Translations under genes and position numbers: made by a program
Source of the DNA: Streptomyces sp. YS415
Lineage (GTDB): Bacteria; Actinomycetota; Actinomycetes; Streptomycetales; Streptomycetaceae
Assembly: GCF_023544665.1 (NCBI RefSeq)
Contig: NZ_JAMJFL010000004.1
Location: 248,001-312,000, forward strand
DNA: 64,000 bases
Direction: 5' to 3'
In this document: in pieces, positions 40,869 through 49,526 of the stretch
How positions within the stretch are numbered: position 1 is the stretch's first letter
Layout: the number at the start of each line of letters is the position of its first letter
The notes under the pieces: generated by a model
What the model saw: the letters and a program-made list of their open reading frames with translations, nothing else
Told to the model about the DNA's origin: nothing
Databases searched by the model: none

Positions 40869-42098
40869 ATGGTCACAGTGAAAGGCATCCACCCCATGAC
40901 GCTCTCCCTCGGCATCGTCGGCGCGGGGCAGTTCGCCGGCAGCCTCGCCAAGCTGTTCCTGGCCCACCCCGGCGTCAGCGACGTGCACGTCACCGATCTG
41001 CTGCCCGAGCGCGCCGAGCAACTGGCGGCCGCCGAAGGGCTGTCCGGCACCTTCCCCTCCTACGACGCGATGCTGGAGTCGCAAGCGGTCGACGCGGTCG
41101 CGCTCTTCACCCAGCGCTGGACCCACGGCCCGCTGGTCCTCCAGGGCCTGCGGGCCGGGAAGCACGTGTACTGCGCCGTCCCCATGGCGGTCACCACCGA
41201 GGAGATCGCCGCGATCATCGAGGCGGTCGAGGCGACCGGACTGACCTACATGATGGGCGAGACCAGCCACTACCACCCGGCCACCGTGCACGCCCGCAAC
41301 CGGATCGCCGAGGGCGCCTTCGGGCGGCTCTTCTACGCCGAGGGCGACTACGTCCACGACATGGACCTGGGGTTCTACGACGCCTACCGGTACAGCGGCG
41401 GCGAGAACTGGAAGGCGACCGCCTCCTATCCCCCGCTGCTGTATCCGACGCACTCCGTGGGCGGGGTGCTGGGGGCCTGGCAGACGCACGCGGTGAGCGT
41501 GTCGGCGATCGGGGTGGTGGACGAGCGGGGCGACGGCGTCTTCGACAAGAGCGTCAGCCAGTTCGGCAACGACATCTCCAACGCCACCGCGCTGTTCGAG
41601 GTCGCGGGCGGCGGAGCGTTCCGTACGAACGAGTTCCGGCGGGTCGGATATCCCTCCCACATCCGGGAGTCACGGTTCCGCTTCTTCGGTACGGAGGCGA
41701 GCATGGAGCAGCTCGCCACGGTCGCCCTCTGGCAGGACAAGCAGGGCGTGCGGGACATCAGCGAACTGCTGGAGCCCAAGGCCACCCTGTCCCCCGACGA
41801 CCCCTCGCTCCAGCACATCCCGCCGGAGCTACGGGCCGCCTTCACCTCCGGTTCGGCACCGGTGCACGACCGCGCCCGGCTGCCGCGGGTGTTCGACCGC
41901 CTGCCCAACGGCCACGAGGGCAGCCACCACTTCCTGGTGGACGACTTCGTGACCGCGGTCACCACCCGCACCCTGCCGTCCGTCAACGCCTGGGTCGCGG
42001 CCCGCTACACCCTGCCGGGCATCATCGCCCACGAGTCGGCACGGCAGGGCGGGGCGAGGCTGCGGATCCCGGACTTCGGGGACGCGCCGCGAGGGTGA
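40869..42098 (+). CDS. Gfo/Idh/MocA-family oxidoreductase (409 aa)
   Basis: ATG 40869 is chosen for GGAGG (40858-40862) spaced 6 nt upstream; the conserved fold begins at MTLSLGIVGAGQFAGSLAKL (in-frame ATG 40896). The N-terminal Rossmann domain has VHVTDLLPER and AGKHVYCAVPMAVTTEE (the EKP loop is changed to CAVPM, so the usual catalytic Lys is absent). The second domain has GETSHYHPATVHARN and YPPLLYPTHSVGGVLGAW. It probably oxidises or dehydrates a sugar or inositol derivative; the altered loop leaves this uncertain. Confidence 0.82.
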   Translation: MVTVKGIHPMTLSLGIVGAGQFAGSLAKLFLAHPGVSDVHVTDLLPERAEQLAAAEGLSGTFPSYDAMLESQAVDAVALFTQRWTHGPLVLQGLRAGKHVYCAVPMAVTTEEIAAIIEAVEATGLTYMMGETSHYHPATVHARNRIAEGAFGRLFYAEGDYVHDMDLGFYDAYRYSGGENWKATASYPPLLYPTHSVGGVLGAWQTHAVSVSAIGVVDERGDGVFDKSVSQFGNDISNATALFEVAGGGAFRTNEFRRVGYPSHIRESRFRFFGTEASMEQLATVALWQDKQGVRDISELLEPKATLSPDDPSLQHIPPELRAAFTSGSAPVHDRARLPRVFDRLPNGHEGSHHFLVDDFVTAVTTRTLPSVNAWVAARYTLPGIIAHESARQGGARLRIPDFGDAPRG

Positions 42099-42099
42099 C

Positions 42100-42795
42100 T
42101 CAGGTGCCCGGCTTGCGGCCGTACACGAAGACGTCGTCGCCCTTCTTCAGCAGGGACCAGTACTTCTTGGCGGTGGTCGTGGTCATGTTGACGCAGCCAC
42201 GGGAGCCGGGCGGGTTCCACATGCTGACGCCGGCCTGGTGGAAGGCCTGGCCGCCGTCGAAGAACTGGGCGTAGGGCATGGGCACGTCGTAGATGGACGA
42301 GACGTGGTCGATGTTGCGCCAGTAGATCTTCTTCAGGCCGGTGCGGGTCTCGTAGCCGTCACGGCCGGTGCGCACCGGCACCGGACCGTAGACGAGCTTC
42401 TCGCCGTCCTGGATCCAGCTGAGTTGGAGGGTCAGGTTCACGCAGGCGATGCGGCCCTTGTTCACCGGGCACTTGCCGTCCTTGTTGGGCGTGTTGCCGA
42501 CGGCCTTCTGCTTGTTCATGAGGTCCATCACGCCCCAGGTGACGGGACCGGCGTAACCGGCGTTCGGCGTGATGCCGTGCTTGGTCTGGAAGGCCTGGAT
42601 GACCTTGCAGTCGGAGCTGGACTGCTTGCCGTCGACGGTCAGCCCGAGGAACTTCTCCACCTGCTTCTGGTACGGCCCGGTCTGTGCCGTGCAGCTCGCG
42701 GCCTGGGCCGGCGCGGCCCCGAGCGCGAACGTGAGCGGTGCCGTCAGCGCGGTGATCCCGAGGATGACGGCTCCTCGTCTGCGTATGTCCCCCAT
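42100..42795 (-). CDS. Secreted L,D-transpeptidase with peptidoglycan-binding domain (231 aa)
   Basis: From ATG 42795. Signal peptide ends near PAQAAS (residue ~32). A peptidoglycan-binding-type helical domain follows (VEKFLGLTVDGKQ...VIQAFQTKHGI). The C-terminal YkuD domain has the HQAGVSMWNPPGSRGCVNMT signature (parts: HQAGVSMW and SRGCVNMT) with Cys201 as the nucleophile. It would form 3-3 cross-links in peptidoglycan outside the membrane. Tail-to-tail with the Gfo/Idh gene, 1 bp apart. Confidence 0.9.
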   Translation of the reverse strand: MGDIRRRGAVILGITALTAPLTFALGAAPAQAASCTAQTGPYQKQVEKFLGLTVDGKQSSSDCKVIQAFQTKHGITPNAGYAGPVTWGVMDLMNKQKAVGNTPNKDGKCPVNKGRIACVNLTLQLSWIQDGEKLVYGPVPVRTGRDGYETRTGLKKIYWRNIDHVSSIYDVPMPYAQFFDGGQAFHQAGVSMWNPPGSRGCVNMTTTTAKKYWSLLKKGDDVFVYGRKPGT

Positions 42796-42937
42796 GGTCG
42801 CCCATTCCCTTCCGCCAGTGCGTCGCGCTGTCCCGCGATCTCTGCCTTCTAGACAGGTGCGCGAGGGCAGAGGTTGTAGGGCGGCCCCGGCTGTGACGAA
42901 ACGGTGAACTTCAGGCGCCGTGTCAGGAGGGGTGGGC

Positions 42938-43735
42938 TCACTCCCCGTCGTCCACCGGCACGGCCGACCGGAACCCCGTGTTGACGGAGGTGAGGCCGCC
43001 GTCGACGACCAGGGTCGTGCCCGTGATCCAGGAGGCGTCGCGGGAGGCGAGGAAGGCGACCGCGGCGGCGATGTCCTCCGGTTCGCCCACCCGGCCCAGG
43101 GGATACACCTGCCGGAACGCCTCCAGCTGGTCCTCGCGGCCCGCCCAGGCCGTGGTGCGTACCGTGCCGGGGGCGACCAGGTTGACGCGCACCCCCCGGG
43201 GTGCCGCGTGCCCGGCGAGGGTGCGGGTGAGGGACCCCAGGCCCGCCTTGGCGGCGCTGTAGGCGTGGTTGCCGAAGCTCTGGATGCCGTTGACCGACCC
43301 GATGGTGACGATCGCGCCGCGCCCGGAGGCCACCAGGTGGGGCAGGGCGGCCCGGCAGCAGCGGTAGGCGCCGGTCAGGGTGAGGTCGAGGTCACGGGCC
43401 CAGACGTCGTCCGGTTCGTCCTCGAAGAGGGGCGCGTCGGGGGTGCAGCCGTAGGCGTTGTTCACCAGCACGTCCAGCGAGCCGAAGGCCGTCACGGCGT
43501 GCGCCACGGCCGCCTCCACGGACGCCCGGTCCCCTACGTCGCAGAGGTACGCCTCCGCCGAGAGGCCCTGCCCCCGCAGCGAGGCCGCCGTGCGCTCTGC
43601 CTCCTGCTCGTCCACGTCCGTCACCAGCACCCGCGCGCCCTCCGCGGCGAACCGGCGGGCGGTGGCCGCGCCGATGCCGCGGGCGGCGCCGGTGACCAGA
43701 ACCCCATACCCCTGGAAGCGTGTTGTGTCGGTCAT
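42938..43735 (-). CDS. Short-chain dehydrogenase/reductase (265 aa)
   Basis: Classical SDR: GYGVLVTGAARGIGAATARRF (TGxxxGIG), NNAYG (NNAG-type), IVTIGSVNG with the catalytic Ser, YSAAKAGLG (YxxxK), and PGTVRT near the C-terminus. About 265 residues, normal for the family. It uses NAD(P)(H) on an unknown alcohol or ketone. Divergent from the 43785 gene. An inverted repeat CTCTGCC/GGCAGAG (42840-42846, 42866-42872) lies between its stop and the L,D-transpeptidase gene. Confidence 0.85.
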   Translation of the reverse strand: MTDTTRFQGYGVLVTGAARGIGAATARRFAAEGARVLVTDVDEQEAERTAASLRGQGLSAEAYLCDVGDRASVEAAVAHAVTAFGSLDVLVNNAYGCTPDAPLFEDEPDDVWARDLDLTLTGAYRCCRAALPHLVASGRGAIVTIGSVNGIQSFGNHAYSAAKAGLGSLTRTLAGHAAPRGVRVNLVAPGTVRTTAWAGREDQLEAFRQVYPLGRVGEPEDIAAAVAFLASRDASWITGTTLVVDGGLTSVNTGFRSAVPVDDGE

Positions 43736-43784
43736 GGCAGCACCGTAGTGCCGTTGAGATCAACTCGGCAGATACCGTGCACCC

Positions 43785-44333
43785 ATGTCTGCCTTTCTCC
43801 AGCAACTGCCCGCTCTGATAGGCGTGGTGATCGGGGCCCTCGGCTCGTATCTGGCCCTCGTCCGCAGCGACCAGGCCCGGTTCCGCAGGGAGGAGGCGGC
43901 GCGGTGGGAGGAGCGGCGGCTCGCGGTGTACTCCGACTACGCGCGGTCGGTGAAGAGGACCGTCACGGTGACCTACCGGGTCGCCGCCGCACTGGACTGC
44001 GGCACGCACCCCGACCCCCTCCCCCTGGACGAGGCCAAGCCCCTGCTGGCCGAGGCGAACAACGGACGGGACCCGTCGGGGGAGGCACTGCTCATGCTGG
44101 GCAGTGTCGAGGTGGTGGACAAGGGACGCGCCTGGGTCGTGACGGTGATGGAGATGGAGCGGTTCGTGCGCGACGGCCAACGGGATCCCGACGCGTGGCA
44201 GGCGCTGCTGGCTCGGCAGCGTGCCGGTCGTGAGGGCTTCTACACGGCGGTGCGGCAGGACCTGGGCCTGCCGCCGGGCCATTCGGCTCGCTGGCGGCTG
44301 CCGGTGACGGAGCCGGCGCCCCCTCAGCGGTAG
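43785..44333 (+). CDS. Membrane-anchored hypothetical protein (182 aa)
   Basis: From ATG 43785, possibly leaderless. An N-terminal hydrophobic helix (ALIGVVIGALGSYLALV) is followed by a highly charged, probably coiled-coil region (RFRREEAARWEERRLAVYSDYARS), then a helical domain. Such N-terminally anchored helical proteins of ~180 residues are frequent in Streptomyces, with unknown function. The 3' end overlaps the convergent SDR by 10 bp. Confidence 0.6.
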   Translation: MSAFLQQLPALIGVVIGALGSYLALVRSDQARFRREEAARWEERRLAVYSDYARSVKRTVTVTYRVAAALDCGTHPDPLPLDEAKPLLAEANNGRDPSGEALLMLGSVEVVDKGRAWVVTVMEMERFVRDGQRDPDAWQALLARQRAGREGFYTAVRQDLGLPPGHSARWRLPVTEPAPPQR

Positions 44334-45238
44334 CCGGTGGTGTCGGCCGGTTTGCCCGGGTCCTGGACCTCGACCAGGTAGCGCCAGGCGTCGGGGCGGC
44401 TGCCGTCCAGGTCGGTGAAGCCGTACTCCTGGGCCAGGCCGCCGCTGGAGAGGGACGCGCCGTTGAAGCGGGCCACGCCGGGGTCGGCGGCGAGGGCGGC
44501 GACGGCGCGGCCGACGTAGCGCGGGGTCTCCGAGATGGCGAAGTGCGGGACGCGCTCGAGGGCGTCGCGCCAGTTCTCCTCGCGCACCCCGTAGGTGTCG
44601 AGCATCATCTCCGAGCGCAGCCAGCCCGGTGTGAGCGCCAGGGCCGTGGCGCCGCGCGGGCCGAGTTCATGGCCGAGGGAGAAGGCCATGCGCAGGACGG
44701 AGGACTTGGCGAGGTCGTAGAAGAAGGAGGCGCGGTAGCGGTCGCGGTTGTAGTCGGCCGTGCCGTCGGTCATCTCGACGACCAGGCCGCCGGGGTGGCG
44801 CAGCAGCAGGGGCAGGGCGTGGTGGCTGGTGATGGCGTGGGTCTCGACCGCGAGCCGCAGCAGGCGCAGGCCCTTGTCGAGGTCGTGCTCCCACACCGGG
44901 GTGTCCCAGCCGAAGAGGTGCTCCCCGCCCCAGACGTCGTTGACGAGCACGTCCAGCCGGCCCTGCTCGTCGGCGATGCGGTCGACGAGCGCGCGGACCT
45001 GGTCGGGTTCGAGATGGTCGGTGGGCACGGCGACACCGTGGCCGCCCGCCTCGGTGACCAGGTCGGCGGTGTCCTCGATGGTCTCCGGGCGGTCGTACTC
45101 GGAGCGGCGCTCGCGGGTGGTGCGCCCGGTGACGTAGACGGCCGCCCCGGCGGCGCCGAGTTCGACGGCGATCCCCCGCCCGGCCCCGCGGGTCGCTCCG
45201 GCGACGAGGGCGACCTTGCCCTTGAGTGGCTGTGACAT
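44324..45238 (-). CDS. Short-chain dehydrogenase/reductase (304 aa)
   Basis: From ATG 45238 (MSQPLKGKVALVAGATRGAG). Nucleotide motif GATRGAGRGI; VNDVWGGEHL replaces NNAG; catalytic region MTDGTADYNRDRYRASFFYDLAK has the Tyr and Lys in a longer loop (parts quoted: MTDGTADYNRDRY, FFYDLAKSS). This is the SDR subgroup of ~300 residues resembling human DHRS1. The C-terminal LTPGWLRSEMM is typical. No partner gene is evident. Confidence 0.82.
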   Translation of the reverse strand: MSQPLKGKVALVAGATRGAGRGIAVELGAAGAAVYVTGRTTRERRSEYDRPETIEDTADLVTEAGGHGVAVPTDHLEPDQVRALVDRIADEQGRLDVLVNDVWGGEHLFGWDTPVWEHDLDKGLRLLRLAVETHAITSHHALPLLLRHPGGLVVEMTDGTADYNRDRYRASFFYDLAKSSVLRMAFSLGHELGPRGATALALTPGWLRSEMMLDTYGVREENWRDALERVPHFAISETPRYVGRAVAALAADPGVARFNGASLSSGGLAQEYGFTDLDGSRPDAWRYLVEVQDPGKPADTTGYR

Positions 45239-45332
45239 GTCCGGCCTTCCGTGTGACGGCTTTGTAGCTGCCACCCTCCCCGGCAAGCCGGACATCTTCT
45301 GTCACCTTTTACGGCGGGTCACTCCTGTGCCG

Positions 45333-45962
45333 TCAGTGGCCCCGGGCGATCCACTCCTCCAGGTGCGGGGTCTCGGCGCCGATCGTCGTGGCGTCGCCGT
45401 GGCCGGTGAGGACCTTCGTCTCGGGTGGGAGCGTGAGGAGGCGGTCGCGGATCGAGTCGATGATCGTCGGGAAGTGGGAGAAGGAACGGCCGGTGGCGCC
45501 GGGGCCGCCCTGGAAGAGGGTGTCGCCGGTGAAGACGGTGCCGAGTCCGGGGTCGTAGAGGCAGACCGCGCCGGGCGCGTGCCCGGGGGTGTGCAGGACG
45601 CGGAGGTCGGCGCCGGCCGCCTCGATGACCTGGCCGTCCAGGAGGTGGGCGTCCGGGTCGCGGTCGGGGTGGGTCTGCTTCCACAGCGGCAGGTCGTCGG
45701 GGTGCAGCCAGATGGTGGCGCCGGTGCGCTCGGCGAGGGCAGGCGCGGCGTCGATGTGGTCGTTGTGGGCGTGCGTGCACACGATGGCGGTCAGCCGGCG
45801 GTCGCCGACGGCCTCGGCGATGGCGTCGGCGTCATGGGCGGCGTCGATGACGACGACCTCGTGATCGTCGCCGACGATCCAGACGTTGTTGTCGACGTCC
45901 CAGGTGCCGCCGTCGAGGCTGAACTGCCCGGAGGTGACGAGGCGTTCGATGCGGGCGGCCAT
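45333..45962 (-). CDS. MBL-fold hydrolase (likely S-formyl-mycothiol-linked, 209 aa)
   Basis: From ATG 45962 or GTG 45965, overlapping the dehydrogenase stop. The metallo-beta-lactamase motif is CTHAHNDHIDA (HxHxDH), preceded by VVVIDAAHDADA. LHTPGHAPGAVCLYD and GDTLFQGGPGATGR complete the two-zinc site. In Actinobacteria an MBL-fold hydrolase is usually encoded next to S-(hydroxymethyl)mycothiol dehydrogenase; it likely hydrolyses the formyl-thiol intermediate to formate. Strict coupling by overlap supports this. Confidence 0.85.
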   Translation of the reverse strand: MAARIERLVTSGQFSLDGGTWDVDNNVWIVGDDHEVVVIDAAHDADAIAEAVGDRRLTAIVCTHAHNDHIDAAPALAERTGATIWLHPDDLPLWKQTHPDRDPDAHLLDGQVIEAAGADLRVLHTPGHAPGAVCLYDPGLGTVFTGDTLFQGGPGATGRSFSHFPTIIDSIRDRLLTLPPETKVLTGHGDATTIGAETPHLEEWIARGH

Positions 45963-47047
45963 CACAGCACCACCACCGAGCGCAGGACGTCACCTTCGCG
46001 CATCCGCTCGAACGCCTTCTCGACATCGGTGAGTTCGATGGTCTCCGTCACGAACGCCTCCAGGTCGAGGCGGCCCTGCAGGTGCAGGTCGATCAGCATC
46101 GGGAAGTCCCGGGAGGGCAGACAGTCGCCGTACCAGGACGACTTCAGGGCGCCGCCGCGGCCGAAGACGTCCAGGAGCGGCAGTTCGAGCTTCATCTCGG
46201 GGGTGGGCACGCCGACCAGGACGACCGTGCCGGCCAGGTCCCGGGCGTAGAAGGCCTGCCGGTAGGTCTCGGGCCGGCCCACGGCCTCGATGACGACGTC
46301 GGCGCCGAAGCCGCCGGTGAGTTCACGGATCGCCTCGACCGGGTCGGCCGTACGGGAGTTGACGGTGTGGGTGGCGCCCATGGTGCGGGCCTTGTCGAGC
46401 TTGCGGTCGTCGATGTCCACGGCGATGATCCGCGCGGCGCCGGCCAGCCGCGCCCCGGCGATGGCCGCGTCCCCGACGCCCCCGCAGCCGATGACCGCGA
46501 CCGTGTCGCCCCGGCCCACGTTCCCGGTGTTGATCGCGGCCCCGATGCCGGCCATCACCCCGCAGCCCAGCAAGCCCGCGACCTGCGGGGACACCGCCGG
46601 GTCCACCTTGGTGCACTGCCCTGCCGCGACCAGTGTCTTCTCCGCGAAGGCGCCGATGCCCAGGGCCGGGGAGAGTTCGGTGCCGTCGGTCAGCGTCATG
46701 CGCTGCCCGGCGTTGTGGGTGTCGAAGCAGTACCAGGGCCGCCCGCGCAGACAGGCCCGGCACCGCCCGCACACCGCACGCCAGTTGAGGACGACGAAGT
46801 CACCGGGGGCGACCTCGGTGACGCCGTCGCCGACCGACTCGACCACACCCGCGGCCTCGTGGCCGAGCAGGAAGGGGAACTCGTCGGAGATGCCGCCCTG
46901 TTTGTAGTGCAGATCGGTGTGGCAGACCCCGCAGGCCTGGATCCGTACGACGGCCTCGCCGGGACCGGGGTCGGGCACGACGATCGTCTCCACCCGTACC
47001 GGTTGGTCCTTGCCCGGTGCGATCACGCCGCGTACCTGCTGAGCCAT
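45962..47047 (-). CDS. S-(hydroxymethyl)mycothiol dehydrogenase
   Basis: From ATG 47047. A zinc alcohol dehydrogenase: catalytic zinc [10 protein letters not shown] and [15 protein letters not shown]; structural zinc [15 protein letters not shown]; cofactor motif [13 protein letters not shown] with [10 protein letters not shown]. The long extra segment before [16 protein letters not shown] and the [16 protein letters not shown] motif match class III/mycothiol-dependent formaldehyde dehydrogenases. It oxidises the formaldehyde-mycothiol adduct with NAD. Upstream inverted repeat at 47083-47114. Confidence 0.88.
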   Translation of the reverse strand: MAQQVRGVIAPGKDQPVRVETIVVPDPGPGEAVVRIQACGVCHTDLHYKQGGISDEFPFLLGHEAAGVVESVGDGVTEVAPGDFVVLNWRAVCGRCRACLRGRPWYCFDTHNAGQRMTLTDGTELSPALGIGAFAEKTLVAAGQCTKVDPAVSPQVAGLLGCGVMAGIGAAINTGNVGRGDTVAVIGCGGVGDAAIAGARLAGAARIIAVDIDDRKLDKARTMGATHTVNSRTADPVEAIRELTGGFGADVVIEAVGRPETYRQAFYARDLAGTVVLVGVPTPEMKLELPLLDVFGRGGALKSSWYGDCLPSRDFPMLIDLHLQGRLDLEAFVTETIELTDVEKAFERMREGDVLRSVVVL

Positions 47048-47082
47048 GGTGCCGACCCCTCTTCCCTCCAGCGGTGTCCGTC

Positions 47083-47114
47083 TTTTCCGACCCTACGCGT
47101 GACCGATCGGAAAA
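47083..47114. promoter_or_regulatory. Inverted repeat before the mycothiol dehydrogenase gene
   Basis: TTTTCCGA (47083-47090) and TCGGAAAA (47107-47114) are 8-bp arms around a 16-bp spacer that includes ACGCGT. It lies 36-67 bp upstream of the dehydrogenase start, in the 90 bp between it and the next gene. It may be an operator, or a terminator for the gene ending at 47138. Confidence 0.45.
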
Positions 47115-47137
47115 CGGCACGCGACCCGGAAAGCGGC

Positions 47138-47974
47138 TCAGCCGCGCAGGACCTGCTCCAGCGACGTGGCGGGACGGCCGGTCAGGTCCTCGATCGCGGT
47201 GGTCACCCCCGCCAGGGAGCCGTCGGCGATGGCCGTGTAGGTGGAGACCCAGGCGTCGAGCTGCCAGTCGGGCGCGCCGTGGCCCTTGCGGGAGGCGTAG
47301 GCCTCCTCGACCGTCTCCGGCACGTAGCTGACGGTACGGCCGGTGACGGCGGTGAGGGTGGCCGCGACGTCACCGAGGCCGAGCGCCTCGGGCCCGGTGA
47401 GTTCGTAGGTACGGCCCACGTGCCCGGCCGGGTCGCGCAGGACCGCGACGGCGGCGTCGGCGATGTCGTCCTGGGCGACCACGGCGGCGCGCCCGGTCCC
47501 GGCCGGGCCGCGGATGACGCCGTCCTCCCCGACCAGGGCGGGCATGAAGTCGGCGTACAGGTTGTCCCGCAGGAAGGTGAACGGCACCCCACTGGCGCGC
47601 AGGTGCTGCTCGGTGTGCCAGTGGTCGCGGGCCAGGGTGAAGGTGGCGTCGGGGGCGGCGCCGTAGAAGGAGATGTACACCAGGTGCGCGACGTCGGCGG
47701 CCGCGGCGGCGTCGATGAAGGTGCGGTGCTGTGCGACGCGGTCGGGGGTCTCCGAGGCGGAGACCATCAGGACGTGGTCGGTGGGGCGCAGGGCGCGGGC
47801 GACGGCGTCGTGGTCGTCGTAGGCGCCGGGTACCGCGGTGGCGCGGGGCAGTTCGGGGGCGCGGGCGGGGGTGCGGACGAGGAGGGTCTGGGGGATTCCG
47901 GCCGCGGCCAGACGGCGGGCGATCCGTCCGCCCAGGCGGCCGGAGGCGCCGGTGACGGCGTAGGTGGGGGCCAT
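47138..47974 (-). CDS. NmrA-like NAD(P)-binding SDR (278 aa)
   Basis: TYAVTGASGRLGGRIARRLA is the atypical-SDR nucleotide motif; LLVRTPARAPELP, DHVLMVSASE, HLVYISFYGA and FLRDNLYADFMP are typical of the QOR2/NmrA subgroup, which often lacks the classical YxxxK and binds NADP(H) for sensing or quinone reduction. 278 residues, usual for the family. Same strand as the AlkA gene downstream-to-upstream order, separated by 100 bp. Confidence 0.82.
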   Translation of the reverse strand: MAPTYAVTGASGRLGGRIARRLAAAGIPQTLLVRTPARAPELPRATAVPGAYDDHDAVARALRPTDHVLMVSASETPDRVAQHRTFIDAAAAADVAHLVYISFYGAAPDATFTLARDHWHTEQHLRASGVPFTFLRDNLYADFMPALVGEDGVIRGPAGTGRAAVVAQDDIADAAVAVLRDPAGHVGRTYELTGPEALGLGDVAATLTAVTGRTVSYVPETVEEAYASRKGHGAPDWQLDAWVSTYTAIADGSLAGVTTAIEDLTGRPATSLEQVLRG

Positions 47975-48076
47975 GGTGGTTCTCCTTGCGGCGGGCGAGG
48001 GGACCGACGATCCGTATCAGACAGGTGTGCGCACGCCCGGAGGCGACACGCCGAGGCCCGCGCGCCGGAGGGCTCG

Positions 48077-48991
48077 TTAGGCGAACGGACCCGCACGGGG
48101 TGCGCGAGGGCCCCTGCGCGGGGCCGTGCCGGGACTGAGTTCGAGCAGGCGGACGACGCGGTAGCGGTGCGGGCGGAAGGGGGCGTAGAAGGGCTCGACC
48201 TCGTCGTCCGCCAAGGGGCGGCCGAGGAGCGCCAGGCCGGTCATGGTGGCGAGGTGGTAGTCGCCCAGCGGCAGCGCGTCCGCGTCGCCCAGGGCCCGGT
48301 GGCCGACCTGGGCGGCGGTCCAGACGCCCACGCCGGGCAGTTTCGCCATCACTGCGTAGGCGTCTGCCGGGTCGCCGGCCGCCCGCTCCAGGCGGGCCGC
48401 GTGCCGGGCGGCCTCGACGAGGGTGGCGGACCGGTGCAGGTCCACCCCCGCCCGGCGCCATTCCCAGCTGGGCACGGTCCGCCACGTCTCGGGTGGCGGC
48501 GGCAGGCGCATGCCCTCGGGGGCGGGGCCGGGCGGCGGATCGCCGTACCGCCGGACCAGGCGGGCGAAGGACGCGAAGGCGTCCAGGCCGACGACGCGTT
48601 GTTCGAGCACGGCGGGCACCAGGGCCTCGAAGAGGCGTCCGGTGCACGGGACCCGCAGACCGGGCAGCCGGCGCACGGCGTCGCGCAGGACGGGGTGGTC
48701 GGTCCGGAACAGCTCGGGCCGGTCGTCCGCGCCCAGCTCACGGCGCACCGAGTCGGCGAGTTCGGCCGCTCCGGGCCCCCAGGCGTCGATGCGGAGGTCG
48801 TCCGGGCGGTGCTGGCGGATGCGGTAGGTGACCGGTCCGGAGGCGGTCAGCGCGGTGCGCCACAGCGTGCCGTCGGACTCCAGCCGGTGCGTGGGATCGC
48901 GCGGGCCCCGGCGCAGGCTGCTCAGGGTCAGGCGGGCGTCGACGGGGAAGCCGGGCTGCCAGCGCACCGACCGGTCCGGCGGCTGCGGCAC
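48077..48991 (-). CDS. AlkA-type DNA-3-methyladenine glycosylase (304 aa)
   Basis: An N-terminal ~115-residue beta domain is followed by the HhH-GPD fold: ALVPAVLEQRVVGLDAF (Q/R helix), LPGVGVWTAAQVGHRALGDADALPLGDYHL (hairpin LPGVGVWTA, catalytic Asp in PLGDYHL; quoted in parts). PFRPHRYRVVRLL closes it. It excises alkylated purines, starting base-excision repair. It has one gene of intergenic on either side and no operon partner, and no alkylation-response element that I can see. Confidence 0.85.
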   Translation of the reverse strand: MPQPPDRSVRWQPGFPVDARLTLSSLRRGPRDPTHRLESDGTLWRTALTASGPVTYRIRQHRPDDLRIDAWGPGAAELADSVRRELGADDRPELFRTDHPVLRDAVRRLPGLRVPCTGRLFEALVPAVLEQRVVGLDAFASFARLVRRYGDPPPGPAPEGMRLPPPPETWRTVPSWEWRRAGVDLHRSATLVEAARHAARLERAAGDPADAYAVMAKLPGVGVWTAAQVGHRALGDADALPLGDYHLATMTGLALLGRPLADDEVEPFYAPFRPHRYRVVRLLELSPGTAPRRGPRAPRAGPFA

Positions 48992-49017
48992 CGCTCACGC
49001 TCCTGTGGGGGACATGC

Positions 49018-49049
49018 CGAGGGCCGCCCGGCGGTGCGGGCGGCCCTCG
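49018..49049 (-). terminator. Strong hairpin after the small secreted protein gene
   Basis: CGAGGGCCGCCC (49018-49029) pairs perfectly with GGGCGGCCCTCG (49038-49049): a 12-bp stem with an 8-nt loop, 17 bp past the stop of the 49066 gene. Confidence 0.7.
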
Positions 49050-49065
49050 TGGATACGGCGGGTCA

Positions 49066-49356
49066 TTACCGGATGCCGGGGAGCAGTCCCGTGACCGGGG
49101 AGACCATGCCGGTGACCTGCTGCAACTGGTTCAGATCCCGGAGCCGGTTGAGCTGGTTCAGCTGCACGGAGGGCCGCGGGATCGCCGTTTTGTGCTCCTT
49201 GGGGATGTCGCTCACGGTGAGCGAGTCGAGCGTCCTCAGCGGGCTGAGCCCGGCACCCGGGGCCTTCCCCTCGGCCGCGCTCGCCAGCGGGGCGGCGAGG
49301 CCGGTGGCAGCGGCGGCCAGGCCGACGGCGGCGACGATACGTCGTGTTGAGATCAT
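49066..49356 (-). CDS. Small secreted protein (96 aa)
   Basis: From ATG 49356. Clear signal peptide: ISTRRIVAAVGLAAAATGLA, cleavage after LASAAEG (about residue 28). The mature ~68 residues end with a repeated Asn/Leu/Gln pattern (QLNQLNRLRDLNQLQQVTG) and VSPVTGLLPGIR. Mature secreted peptides of this size and pattern occur in Streptomyces (sometimes near chaplin-like and RdlA-like proteins), but it has no chaplin core, and no function is assigned. Confidence 0.65.
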   Translation of the reverse strand: MISTRRIVAAVGLAAAATGLAAPLASAAEGKAPGAGLSPLRTLDSLTVSDIPKEHKTAIPRPSVQLNQLNRLRDLNQLQQVTGMVSPVTGLLPGIR

Positions 49357-49526
49357 GTCGGGAGCAACGCCGCGGGGCCCCCGCCGGACACGGCCGCGGG
49401 GCGCGGCTCACCCGTCAGGCGGACCGCCGCGGCTGGGCTTGCCGAGGCCGCCGGGGCGGAGGAGCCTCGAAGGAGAGGGCCGTCGCGGCACGCTCCCCGA
49501 GGCCGCGGGCCGTCGAGGAGGTCACC

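Noticed and set aside
42840..42872. CTCTGCC/GGCAGAG as a regulatory site
   Set aside because: Short arms and a 19-bp spacer upstream of the transpeptidase gene; too weak for a separate claim.
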